Assembly (NCBI GenBank): GCA_016927185.1
Contig: JAFGND010000047.1
Span: 1 to 56,766 of the forward strand
Reading direction: 5' to 3'
DNA from: Candidatus Coatesiibacteriota bacterium
GTDB taxonomy: Bacteria > JAFGND01
Length of the DNA stretch: 56,766 nucleotides
Below are positions 35,512 to 44,634 of the stretch, in pieces (within the stretch, counting starts at the first letter, position 1; every line of letters starts with the position of its first letter). The translations under genes were made by a program, and so were the position numbers. The notes under the pieces are model-generated. The model saw nothing but the letters and a program-made list of their open reading frames with translations. It did not search any database and had not been told where the DNA came from.

Positions 35512-36234
35512 ATGGTTTATAAGAGAATTCTTTTGAAGTTAAGCGGAGAGCTACTGGGAGGAAACGAATCAGGCTCTCCATTCAACAAAGAATCTTTGAA
35601 TTCAATTGCAAGGGATCTCAAGGGAATTAGAAATAATGGTATAGAAATAGCTATTGTATTAGGTGGAGGAAATATTTTAAGAGGCAAGGATGTTAGCTGG
35701 ATGCACAGGGAATATGCAGATAGAATGGGAATGATGGCTACTGTGTTGAATGGTCTGGCATTGAAACAGGCTCTTGACGAGATTGATACAAAATCAATAG
35801 TCATGGGTTCTTTTGCGGTAAAAGAATGCGTAAGGGAGTTTTCTCATGAAGAAGCTTTGAAAGCAATCAAGAACTGCATACTTCTTTTTACTGGTGGAAC
35901 AGGGAATCCATATTTTTCTACAGATTCTGCTGCAGCACTTCGAGGCATACAAATATCTGCAGATTGTCTTCTGAAGGGGACAAAAGTTGATGGAGTATAT
36001 GACAGGGATCCAAAGAAATACAAGGATGCACAAAGATACTCCAGCATCAGTTTCAGAGAAGCTATTGAGAAACAGCTGCAGATAATGGACATGACTGCTT
36101 TTGCTTTATGCATGGAAAATAACCTGCCTGTCCTTGTTTTTGATATAACAAAAAGAGGAAATCTGTTGAAAATATTATCTGGTGAAAAAATCGGTACATT
36201 AGTCTCTGGGGGAGGAGAAAATGAAAGATCCTGA
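35512..36234 (+). CDS. pyrH: UMP kinase
   Basis: 240 residues of the bacterial hexameric UMP kinase (amino-acid-kinase fold): ILLKLSGELLGG, VLGGGNILRG, FTGGTGNPYFSTDSAAALR, and KGTKVDGVYDRDPKK. Converts UMP to UDP. Next in the classic tsf-pyrH-frr order, 8 bases after tsf. Confidence 0.96.
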   Translation: MVYKRILLKLSGELLGGNESGSPFNKESLNSIARDLKGIRNNGIEIAIVLGGGNILRGKDVSWMHREYADRMGMMATVLNGLALKQALDEIDTKSIVMGSFAVKECVREFSHEEALKAIKNCILLFTGGTGNPYFSTDSAAALRGIQISADCLLKGTKVDGVYDRDPKKYKDAQRYSSISFREAIEKQLQIMDMTAFALCMENNLPVLVFDITKRGNLLKILSGEKIGTLVSGGGENERS

Positions 36235-36778
36235 AATTTTAGTATATGACGAAAAAATGCAGAAAGCTCTGGACAGCTTGCATCAATCTTTTGGAAGATT
36301 GAGAAGCGGCAAGGCTTCAATAAATATGCTTGACGGGATAAAAGTGAGCATGTATGGAGATAGTATTCCCATAAATCAGGTAGCAAACATCAAGACACCA
36401 GATCCAAAGCTGATAATAATAAATGCCTGGGACAAGGAAGCTGTTCCTGCAATAATAAAGGCAATTCAGAAAGCAAATATCGGCTTGAATCCTGTACAGG
36501 AGGGAAACAACATAAAACTTCCAATTCCTGCATTGACTGAGGAAATAAGATTATCAATAGTAAAGGAAGCAAAGAAACTGGCAGAGGAAGCAAGAGTGAT
36601 AATGAGAAATGTAAGAAGAGACGCCATAAATGATTTCAAGAAGCAGAAGAAAGATGGTGACCTGTCAGAAGATGAAGAGAAGAGATATGAGAAGGAGATG
36701 CAGGATCTGCACGATAATTTCATGAAGGAAATTGATAATCTGATTTATTTCAAAGAGAAGCAGATCATGGAAGTCTGA
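36221..36778 (+). CDS. frr: Ribosome recycling factor
   Basis: 185 residues: FGRLRSGKASINMLDGIKVSMYG, then LNPVQEGNNIKLPIPALTEE and the second long helix of RRF. It splits post-termination ribosomes with EF-G. Starts inside the end of pyrH (14-base overlap) behind GGAGGAG. Confidence 0.96.
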   Translation: MKDPEILVYDEKMQKALDSLHQSFGRLRSGKASINMLDGIKVSMYGDSIPINQVANIKTPDPKLIIINAWDKEAVPAIIKAIQKANIGLNPVQEGNNIKLPIPALTEEIRLSIVKEAKKLAEEARVIMRNVRRDAINDFKKQKKDGDLSEDEEKRYEKEMQDLHDNFMKEIDNLIYFKEKQIMEV

Positions 36779-37515
36779 TGGATATAAAAACTGCTTCGCT
36801 TTCAGAATTGCCATCAAGGGAAAAAAGACCCAGACATATTGCAATAATAATGGATGGCAATGGAAGATGGGCAAAGAAGCAGGGATTGGCAAGAACTGAG
36901 GGACACAGGGCAGGAGTAAAATCGGTAAGGGATGTAATTGAAGCTGGAGTTGAAATAAACCTTTCCCATCTGACACTCTATTCATTCTCATCGGAAAACT
37001 GGAAAAGACCTAAAATTGAAGTTAGTTTTCTTATGGATCTTCTTCATACTTACTTGAAGGACGAAATACAGGAAATGAATGAGAATAATATCAAGTTCAA
37101 TGCAATTGGAAGGATTGAGAATCTGCCTTTCATAGTAAGAAACCAGCTGAGAAAGACAATAGAAGCTACTTTAAGTAATACTGGATTGAAATTGACACTT
37201 GCCTTGTCTTATGGCGGACGTCTCGAAATTGTTGATGCAATAAACAAGATAAGGAAAAGTGATATCAACAGGGAGATAACAGAGAAGGATCTTCCAGACT
37301 ATTTGTATGATCCTTCAATACCAGACGTGGATTTATTGATAAGAACAGGTTCTGAATACAGGATATCCAATTTTCTTCTCTGGCAGTCTGCATATGCAGA
37401 GCTGTTTTTTTCACCTCTATTATGGCCAGAATTCAGGAGACCACATCTTTATGCTGCAATAGTTGATTTCTCAAACAGGGAAAGGCGTTTTGGAGATATT
37501 GCTCCAAAAGTTTGA
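36778..37515 (+). CDS. uppS: Undecaprenyl diphosphate synthase (isoprenyl transferase)
   Basis: 245 residues with IAIIMDGNGRWAKKQG (catalytic Asp), HLTLYSFSSENWKRP, and the C-terminal LLIRTGSEYRISNFLLWQSAYAEL. It makes the lipid carrier for cell-wall and surface polysaccharides. Overlaps the frr stop by one base. Confidence 0.96.
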   Translation: MDIKTASLSELPSREKRPRHIAIIMDGNGRWAKKQGLARTEGHRAGVKSVRDVIEAGVEINLSHLTLYSFSSENWKRPKIEVSFLMDLLHTYLKDEIQEMNENNIKFNAIGRIENLPFIVRNQLRKTIEATLSNTGLKLTLALSYGGRLEIVDAINKIRKSDINREITEKDLPDYLYDPSIPDVDLLIRTGSEYRISNFLLWQSAYAELFFSPLLWPEFRRPHLYAAIVDFSNRERRFGDIAPKV

Positions 37516-37550
37516 CTTGACATTATATTCAACAAAGCAGAACTTGAAGT

Positions 37551-40500
37551 ATGCTTCCATTGGGATCATATTTGAAGAGAATCCGCATATCTCTTGCAGG
37601 TCTTTCTATTGCAATATCAATTGAATTAGAGTTATTGTTTTTTACTCTCTTTACAGCATTTATAGGAAAACTTTCACAGAACCTATCTCTTGAACTTGCG
37701 TGGGTTTATCTTGTTTCATCACTGATTATTGTAACTTTCCTTCTGGGAAGATTCATATCAAGAACTATCAGCATAAGAAATATTGCTTCTCTCATTGGAA
37801 GAAAGGATGAAAAGACTGCTGAGGAATTGATTGTTGCTCTTTCTCTCTCCAAAAAGGAAGAAAACAATATTTCTTGCTTCTTTATAGACTTGCATAAAAG
37901 GCTGCTGGTTGAAAAGCTCTTGAAATTGAAGATGAATGAGATAATTCCATTCAGGAAATTCCTGTTTTCAATCTGTATCATTCTGGCAAGTCTTGTTTTA
38001 TCATTCAGTTATCTGAACTCAAAAACCGATCTTTACAGGAAAGCATATTTCGTGTTGTTTCAATCATATAAACTAGATTCCATCCCTCCCAGAATAATAA
38101 GACTTGATGTACCTTCTAAAATCCAGAAAGGTGAAACTGCAATGATAGAGGCAGAAATTGTTTTTGCTTCTGAGAGGGAAAAAGGAGAAGTTTTAGCAAA
38201 TTATACAGAGGCAGGCAACAGAAGCAAGATGGTTTCCATGAAGGAAGTCTCCAGGAATAAATACAACATACAGATTGGACCTCTTTTCGAGAATACTGAC
38301 ATATTTATTCAGGCAGGAAATGTAAAGAGCATCAAGAAGAAGATACAGGTTTCATCACCCATAAATTTCCAGGATATTACAATGGAGATAGTTTCACCCC
38401 AGTATACAGGAATAGCAGCAAGAAGTCTGCCTTTGGGGATGATAAAAGCTTATAAGGGGTCGACAGTAATTATAAAGGGCAGTACTACTTCACAAGTTAG
38501 AGAGATTTATTTCCAGTTTTCTAAAAAGCAATTACAGGCAAATCTGCTGAATGATGATAAAGGTTTTGTATTCCGATATGATTTAAGAGAGGAAGACAAT
38601 TTTCAGATTATTGCAATGGACACAACAGATAATGTCTCTGCATCACAGAAGTTTCCAGTTACGCTAATCAAGGATAAGAGTCCTTATGTAAAAATAGGTA
38701 CTCCAGAAAAGGAAATATTAATGCCTACTGGAAGGGAAATACTTATAACTACAGAAGCTTCAGATGATTTCCTTATTACTAAGGTATCACTTGTATATAC
38801 TGCAAATGGAAAAACCAGCACTATTCTGTTAACTGATAAGTCTAATCAGCAATCCATAAAACTTGATTATAAATGGAATTTATCCTCCATACAACCTGGT
38901 GACGGAAGTGAAATAAGATACAAGATAGTTGCATGGGATAATGATAATGTATCAGGTCCAAAGCAGGGAGAGAGTGAAACATATATTATAAAAATTCCAT
39001 CTTTTTCAGGGAAGCTTGATCAACTGAAAAAGGAGGCAAAAAGAAGTGACATTAATCTGAAATCTTTGTCAGATGAAGCAAAAAGACTGACTGAAGAGTC
39101 AGTTAGACTGGCACAGGAAAGCGCTGCTTCTGGCAAAATCACAGATGATCTACAGAATAAGATAAAACAACATCTTAATGCATGGGATGATCTCAAGAAA
39201 AGGGTAAAGGCTCTTTCAGAGGATTACAAACAACAGAGGCTTGCAAAAAAAAGCAATGATGCTGCTAACAACGATTTGCTTGAAAGAGAGAGAGAAATAG
39301 AAAGACTTCTCAAGAAACTGGAGGAAAATGACTTCATGAAAGACCTGCAGAAAGAAATGCAGAGAAATAATCCATATGACATGTCCAGAAAACTTGATGA
39401 TCTCTCTAAGAAGGGAGAAAAATATAAGGATGAATTGCAGAAACTTGAAGAGCTTATGAAATACATGAGAATTGAAGAAGCTCTTCAGAGAATGGAAAAA
39501 ATGGCAGGCAAGATGCATGAACTGGAGGAGAAAGCAAGAACAGCAAACAGCAGTAATAATGCATCTGAAAGGGATCAGGCAAGGAAGGATCAGAAAGATT
39601 TATGGAAACAGCTCAAAGATGATATGAAAGAAACATCCTCTCAGACAAAGGATACCCAATTGAAGCAGGAATTGGGGAATCTGAATGAATGGAATAAGCA
39701 GAATCTTGAAAACAGTATCAATCAGGAGAATTTTGATATGAGCTCTTCCGAAAGCAGGCAGTCAAGTCTCCAGAATCTCAAGCAGCAATTGCAGGATATG
39801 CAGAAGAGGTACAACAGCAGGCAGAAACAGCAGACTTTGAAGAAGATAAATACAATGAAGACACAAGCTTCATTTCTGGCAAGAGAACTTGAAAAAGCTT
39901 ACAAGGAGAACGAGAATGAAAGGAGAACACAATCACTTGAAAGCATAAGGCAAGGAATGGACAAACTGGATAATGAACTGGCAGACATAGAGAGGAGAAG
40001 TTTCCTGGTGCAACCCGGGATTCGCGACATTCTTGAAAAAGCTCTTGATAAAGTAAGGGATGCAAGCGAAAACTCAAGGAACAACTATACACAATCAGGA
40101 AAGCAGTCTTCTCTTCAGGCAATGGGAAATGTAAATACTTTTCATGAGATGCTTGGAGATCTTGCAAAAAGAACAGGTGCCCAGTCAAGTTCATCCGGTT
40201 TCATGGAAGCAATGAAAGAAATTGCACAGCAACAAGCTTCATTGAATTCAGATACGAAGAATATGAGAAAAGGGATGCCAGGCGGAAATACTTTAGGAAG
40301 TCTGGGATTAAGGCAGAGAATGCTGTCATCTCTTTTAATGCAGGCCATGAGAAATCAGGGAAACTCACAATCAAAGGATGAGCTTGGAGGAATGGTGAAA
40401 GAAATGAAAGATATTTCAGAGAGAATTGCAAAAAATGATATAAATGACAGGCTGCTTGAACGTCAAGATAATCTTTATGTAAAAATGCTAGAGTATTCGG

Positions 40501-40703
40501 GAGCACTAAGAAACCAGGAGGAAGAAGAAAAACGTGAGGCAGAGCAACCTTTGAAAATATATCCTGCGCAGGCTTCCACAAGACGAGATGATGAAAAGAG
40601 GGAAGCAGAGAGAAGACTTTTGCTGAAACTTTTAAGAGGTGATTACCCTGAGGCATACAGACAGCTTCTTGAGCAGTATTTCAGGAAAATGGAAGGAATA
40701 TAG
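37551..40703 (+). CDS. DUF4175-like large membrane and coiled-coil protein
   Basis: 1050 residues. Two or three membrane helices in the first 170 residues, an Ig-like extracytoplasmic region (about 180-480, with repeated segments such as PPRIIRLDVPSKIQKGETAMI and VKIGTPEKEILMP), then about 500 residues of Lys/Glu/Gln-rich coiled coil. The layout matches the DUF4175-type proteins known in FCB-group bacteria; function unknown, probably envelope-related. It follows uppS by 35 bases and precedes a flippase by 2, so the operon links lipid-carrier synthesis to envelope assembly. Confidence 0.75.
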   Translation: MLPLGSYLKRIRISLAGLSIAISIELELLFFTLFTAFIGKLSQNLSLELAWVYLVSSLIIVTFLLGRFISRTISIRNIASLIGRKDEKTAEELIVALSLSKKEENNISCFFIDLHKRLLVEKLLKLKMNEIIPFRKFLFSICIILASLVLSFSYLNSKTDLYRKAYFVLFQSYKLDSIPPRIIRLDVPSKIQKGETAMIEAEIVFASEREKGEVLANYTEAGNRSKMVSMKEVSRNKYNIQIGPLFENTDIFIQAGNVKSIKKKIQVSSPINFQDITMEIVSPQYTGIAARSLPLGMIKAYKGSTVIIKGSTTSQVREIYFQFSKKQLQANLLNDDKGFVFRYDLREEDNFQIIAMDTTDNVSASQKFPVTLIKDKSPYVKIGTPEKEILMPTGREILITTEASDDFLITKVSLVYTANGKTSTILLTDKSNQQSIKLDYKWNLSSIQPGDGSEIRYKIVAWDNDNVSGPKQGESETYIIKIPSFSGKLDQLKKEAKRSDINLKSLSDEAKRLTEESVRLAQESAASGKITDDLQNKIKQHLNAWDDLKKRVKALSEDYKQQRLAKKSNDAANNDLLEREREIERLLKKLEENDFMKDLQKEMQRNNPYDMSRKLDDLSKKGEKYKDELQKLEELMKYMRIEEALQRMEKMAGKMHELEEKARTANSSNNASERDQARKDQKDLWKQLKDDMKETSSQTKDTQLKQELGNLNEWNKQNLENSINQENFDMSSSESRQSSLQNLKQQLQDMQKRYNSRQKQQTLKKINTMKTQASFLARELEKAYKENENERRTQSLESIRQGMDKLDNELADIERRSFLVQPGIRDILEKALDKVRDASENSRNNYTQSGKQSSLQAMGNVNTFHEMLGDLAKRTGAQSSSSGFMEAMKEIAQQQASLNSDTKNMRKGMPGGNTLGSLGLRQRMLSSLLMQAMRNQGNSQSKDELGGMVKEMKDISERIAKNDINDRLLERQDNLYVKMLEYSGALRNQEEEEKREAEQPLKIYPAQASTRRDDEKREAERRLLLKLLRGDYPEAYRQLLEQYFRKMEGI

Positions 40704-40705
40704 AC

Positions 40706-41971
40706 TTGAGTTTTTTTGCTCAGAGTAGCTGGACATTCTCTTCAAATCTTGTTACCAAGGCATTTGCTTTTGTATTAAGCGTTTACATTGCCCAGACTTT
40801 CGGTCCCGAGGGAAGAGGAGAATATGCTTACCTTGTTCTTCTTTCAACATTAGGCACTATATGGGGAGGATTTGGTATCTCGAGTGCAGGAGTATATTAC
40901 TATAATAATTCCTCTCAGAAAGAAAGCATACTGAAAACCGTCTGGTTATCAGGTTTTTTGATGGGGCTTTTAGGAATAATTTTCGTCTACATATTCCTTG
41001 CCATTTTGAAGCCAGAAACTGCAAAAAATCCATATATATTCTATGGTGCTTTTTTCGGGGTATTGTCTAGCATGCTTATAAACCATGCCCAGAAAATATA
41101 CCTTGCAACAGGCAGAATAAAATCCTACAATTATGTAATGCCAAGTCTTTATCTGCCGATATTTCTTGGCATATTAGTCTCTCACTTGTTTTTTTACAAA
41201 CAGATCAATGCTGTTCTTGCCTGCTGGTTTTCATGCATGTTCCTGATGTCAATGTACTGGATTTTCAAATCAAAACCATCTTCAGGGAACTTTTCTTTGG
41301 CTATACTGTATTCTTTGATGATATTCGGAATACAATCCCAGGTAGGGGTAATACTTCAACTTGTCAATTATCAAGTGGACAAGATATATATAGAAAAGAT
41401 GCTTTCAACTGAATGGCTTGGAATTTATGCTGTTGCAGTATCACTTAGTCAGGGATTGATGATAATTCCAACCTCAGCTGCTACAATACTTTATCCGAAA
41501 GCATCAAAAGGCTCTCTCAATTCAGATGATAGTGCTTTTATTTGCAGAATAGTCTTATGGATTCTGCTTCTGGCATCGATAGTACTTGGTTTGTCAGGAA
41601 AACTCATCCTGAGGTATGTATTCGGTGAAGATTACGTAGCAGGATATTTAACCCTGATTATCCTGCTTGGAGCTACTTTTGCAGCAGCACCAGGACAGCT
41701 TCTTTCATCTGACCTGACAGGTAGAGGCAAGCCGTTTATCGGGACAATTGCTGCATTTTTTGGCGTAATTACGAATATTGTTCTGAATTTCTATTTCATA
41801 CCGAAATACAAGATAGTAGGGGCTGCTATTACAAGCCTGTTTTCATACAGTACAACTAGCCTGATAATCTGTTTTTATTTCATGAGTTTTCATAAATCAT
41901 GTTTCACCAGGCTTATCATACCTCAAAAAGGTGATTTCAGGAAAATAAGAACTGCTCTCAAAATGAAATGA
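40706..41971 (+). CDS. Polysaccharide-type flippase (MOP superfamily)
   Basis: 421 residues, hydrophobic throughout with about 12 membrane helices. The opening SFFAQSSWTFSSNLVTKAFAF and FGPEGRGEYAYL resemble Wzx/O-antigen exporters. It should flip a lipid-linked saccharide across the inner membrane. The start is an unusual TTG with GGAAGG nine bases upstream, two bases after the DUF4175-like stop; no ATG fits better. Confidence 0.85.
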   Translation: MSFFAQSSWTFSSNLVTKAFAFVLSVYIAQTFGPEGRGEYAYLVLLSTLGTIWGGFGISSAGVYYYNNSSQKESILKTVWLSGFLMGLLGIIFVYIFLAILKPETAKNPYIFYGAFFGVLSSMLINHAQKIYLATGRIKSYNYVMPSLYLPIFLGILVSHLFFYKQINAVLACWFSCMFLMSMYWIFKSKPSSGNFSLAILYSLMIFGIQSQVGVILQLVNYQVDKIYIEKMLSTEWLGIYAVAVSLSQGLMIIPTSAATILYPKASKGSLNSDDSAFICRIVLWILLLASIVLGLSGKLILRYVFGEDYVAGYLTLIILLGATFAAAPGQLLSSDLTGRGKPFIGTIAAFFGVITNIVLNFYFIPKYKIVGAAITSLFSYSTTSLIICFYFMSFHKSCFTRLIIPQKGDFRKIRTALKMK

Positions 41972-41997
41972 GGGCAAGCTGATTTATTACCCTCATT
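41967..41997. terminator. Convergent terminator-like hairpin
   Basis: AATGAGGG pairs with CCCTCATT across a 15-base loop that can extend by two more pairs. It starts within the flippase stop codon and is followed by ATTTATT on the plus strand; on the minus strand, behind the flavoprotein gene, it is followed by a T-rich stretch. Probably bidirectional, with weak U-runs. Confidence 0.5.
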
Positions 41998-42022
41998 ATT
42001 TATTCCATGTATCAGCGAAATA

Positions 42023-43654
42023 CTAGAATATGCTAAGTCTCTTTACTCTTTTTTCTATCCTGCTGTAATCAGGAAGCAATACAGGGCTTTTCCTGTCTTC
42101 TGGAATCTTTGCTGATTTTAGTTCTTCAACATACTTCTTTACATGATTGAAAGTGAGTTTCTTTGGAATATCCACTGTTTTTACTCTCTTTGCAGCTGCT
42201 ATTCCTGCCCTTCTTCCAAATACGTTTATATCCAGAAGTGAGTTACCCATCAAGCGATTTCTACCATGAATTCCACCTGCAACTTCTCCTGCAAGGAACA
42301 GATTTGGTACTGATGTTTCTGCATCAGAATTAATCATTCCTCCTCCATTCTGATAATGGAGTGTGGGATAAATCAGTATCGGGTCTACTGAGATATCAAT
42401 CCCGAATCTTTCATATTGCCTGAACATGGCAGGAAGATTTTTCTTGACTGCTCCCTTTCCAAGCTTGAGCTCTATCAATGGACTATCAAGCCATACGCCT
42501 ATGTTACCAGTTGGAGTAGGGACTCCCTTTTTAACCTCAAGACATTCCTTAATTATTTTTGCAGATTCAACGTCCCTGGGTTCCAGTGGATATGTAAACT
42601 GTATACCATCTATGTTAAGTACTTGAGCGCCTAGCCCTCTAACCTTTTCTGTGACTAGCAGTCCAACAATCTGTTCTGGCCATATTGCTCCTGTTGGATG
42701 ATACTGAACAGCATCCATGAATGCAAGCTTTACACCAGCTCTGTAAATCATTACAAGACCATCTGCTGTTGCGCCATAATGATTTGTTGTAGGGAAATTC
42801 TGTATATGAAGCCTACCAAATCCACCAGTTGCAACAATCACTGCTTTTGCTCTTGCTATCTTGTACTCCTTGGTTTCCATATTCCAGAGTAATGCACCGG
42901 CAGCTTTTCCTTCATCATCAAGTAACAGGTCTATTGCTGCAGTATATTCGAGAACTGGAATCTTGCGATTTTCCATCTCATCTTTCAATGTTCTCATTAT
43001 GACAGCACCTGTATAATCCCTGGCACTGTGCATTCTCATTCTGCTTGTGCCACCACCATGTTTTATAAGCATGTGATTCTTTTCGTCCTTGTCATACATT
43101 ACACCAAGTTTCTCATGCCATTTTATAATCCCTGGAGCATCATTAGCCATAGCTTCTACAAGTTCCGGGAAATTATCGAAATGACCTCCACCTAAAATAT
43201 CCAGATAATGGATCTGGGGACTGTCAGTCTCTGAAACTGCTGCCTGTATGCCTCCCTGTGCCATCATAGTATTGGCTTCTCCGTGACGAAGTTTTGTACA
43301 CATGAGAACATTAGCACCATTCATGTGAGCCCAGAGTGATGCAGCACTTCCTCCGCCACCGCCTCCGATTATCAATATATCTACATCATAATCTATTGTA
43401 TTTAAATCTATTTCATCTGGTGATTCAAGTGGATATGATTCAAGCACATCCACAAATTCGTTGGGAGCTTTTTCTCCCTTGCTTGGTCCAACTGTTATCT
43501 TTCTGAATGCTTCATCTTTGTGATCAGGATGGAACGCACTTAATATTTTCGCTCTTTCTTCCAAAGTCAATTGCGGGTATTCTTCATGAAGTCTCTTTGC
43601 ACGAGTTGCGTTCACTTTCTTTATTGATTCTCTCATTTCATTAGTATATGACAT
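42023..43654 (-). CDS. Fumarate reductase/succinate dehydrogenase-type flavoprotein subunit
   Basis: 543 residues. A leader of about 90 residues precedes the FAD fold (ILIIGGGGGGSAASLWAHMNGA), followed by MMAQGGIQAAV, AVIVATGGFG, and HPTGAIWPEQIVGLLVTEKVRGLGAQ, which carries catalytic-site features of the FRD/SDH family. The C-terminal half has GEVAGGIHGRNRLMGNSLLD. The unusual long N-terminus and the partner's domain order recall TfrA-like and other soluble anaerobic enzymes. Acceptor not certain. Starts behind a GAGGGA site, 14 bases after its partner. Confidence 0.85.
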   Translation of the reverse strand: MSYTNEMRESIKKVNATRAKRLHEEYPQLTLEERAKILSAFHPDHKDEAFRKITVGPSKGEKAPNEFVDVLESYPLESPDEIDLNTIDYDVDILIIGGGGGGSAASLWAHMNGANVLMCTKLRHGEANTMMAQGGIQAAVSETDSPQIHYLDILGGGHFDNFPELVEAMANDAPGIIKWHEKLGVMYDKDEKNHMLIKHGGGTSRMRMHSARDYTGAVIMRTLKDEMENRKIPVLEYTAAIDLLLDDEGKAAGALLWNMETKEYKIARAKAVIVATGGFGRLHIQNFPTTNHYGATADGLVMIYRAGVKLAFMDAVQYHPTGAIWPEQIVGLLVTEKVRGLGAQVLNIDGIQFTYPLEPRDVESAKIIKECLEVKKGVPTPTGNIGVWLDSPLIELKLGKGAVKKNLPAMFRQYERFGIDISVDPILIYPTLHYQNGGGMINSDAETSVPNLFLAGEVAGGIHGRNRLMGNSLLDINVFGRRAGIAAAKRVKTVDIPKKLTFNHVKKYVEELKSAKIPEDRKSPVLLPDYSRIEKRVKRLSIF

Positions 43655-43668
43655 TTTTCCCTCCTCTA

Positions 43669-44376
43669 TTACGCAGACTCGCCTGGTTCTTTTACACGGG
43701 CATTATACAAATCCTTGAGTTTTTTCTTATCAAATTGTGTCATTTCGTTCAATGTTGCATTGAAACCACCATCAAGTGTTGTGCTGACTTTATTTTCCTC
43801 AATTTCCTTGCATCTCTTGTCCAGTCTGTCATCTGCAGGAGCAATATATCTTGAATACAATCTTTTGACAAGATTTCCCACATTATATTGCACTATCTCG
43901 ACTGGACATCTGGTTGCACACAACCCACAATTCAGGCAGTCAAATGAAAGATCAGCAGCTTTGGCTATATCACCGCGCAGTGCAGCCTGAACATAGTCCA
44001 TAACCCTTAGATCCTGTGGACATACCTTGCTGCATGAATTGCAGGAAAGACATCTGAAAACCTCTGGATAGATTTTCAATATCTGTTCAGCAGTTGGCTC
44101 CATGTTTTCAAGCATGTAATCAGGATGATGAGGTGGATAATAAGGAATTTGAGCAAATTGCATCCCATCTTCAACAACTGTCTGACAGGCAAGACCGACT
44201 GTCAGCTTGTATGATCCTTTTTTACGTATTATTGTTCCGCAACCACCGCAAAATCCACCACGGCAGCCGCATCCACGAATGAGGCGGTAACCAGCATATT
44301 CCATAGCTTTCATTATTGTCAGACCTGCTGGAACCTGATATTCCCGTCCCATTATATAGACGGTCACCATATCCAT
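43669..44376 (-). CDS. Fumarate reductase-type iron-sulfur subunit
   Basis: 235 residues. A [2Fe-2S] domain with the dense motif GCGCRGGFCGGCG, then two [4Fe-4S] motifs (CLSCNSCSKVC; CLNCGLCATRC) as in FrdB/SdhB- and HdrC-like proteins. It feeds the flavoprotein encoded next. No membrane anchor gene is beside the pair, so the enzyme is probably soluble or uses another docking partner. The start ATG 44376 lies nine bases after GGAGG; the longer TTG reading at 44391 falls inside that site. Confidence 0.87.
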   Translation of the reverse strand: MDMVTVYIMGREYQVPAGLTIMKAMEYAGYRLIRGCGCRGGFCGGCGTIIRKKGSYKLTVGLACQTVVEDGMQFAQIPYYPPHHPDYMLENMEPTAEQILKIYPEVFRCLSCNSCSKVCPQDLRVMDYVQAALRGDIAKAADLSFDCLNCGLCATRCPVEIVQYNVGNLVKRLYSRYIAPADDRLDKRCKEIEENKVSTTLDGGFNATLNEMTQFDKKKLKDLYNARVKEPGESA

Positions 44377-44580
44377 AGCCAATTCCTCCAAATCTTTCAG
44401 TTAATAATAAGGACGTGTTCGTTTATAATGGTAATGGGTGTCAAGACTTTTTAAGAAAATCATTCATGCTTTATAGCTTTTTTAACTTGATTTTGTCTTG
44501 ATTAGTGAAGCAGTATTGTATGAAATAAGCCTCAAAAAGGTTTCAGACTAAACATGAAGCATTATTGATTAACAATTGAC

Positions 44581-44609
44581 TTGACAATATAGTCATTCAT
44601 TGATAGTAT
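44581..44609 (+). promoter_or_regulatory. Promoter of the tandem peptidase genes
   Basis: TTGACA (44581-44586), a 17-base spacer and TAGTAT (44604-44609): the clearest sigma70-type promoter in the window. AAGGAG (44624-44629) and ATG 44635 follow, giving a short leader. Confidence 0.7.
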
Positions 44610-44634
44610 ATTGGAAAGTTAAAAAGGAGTTTTT

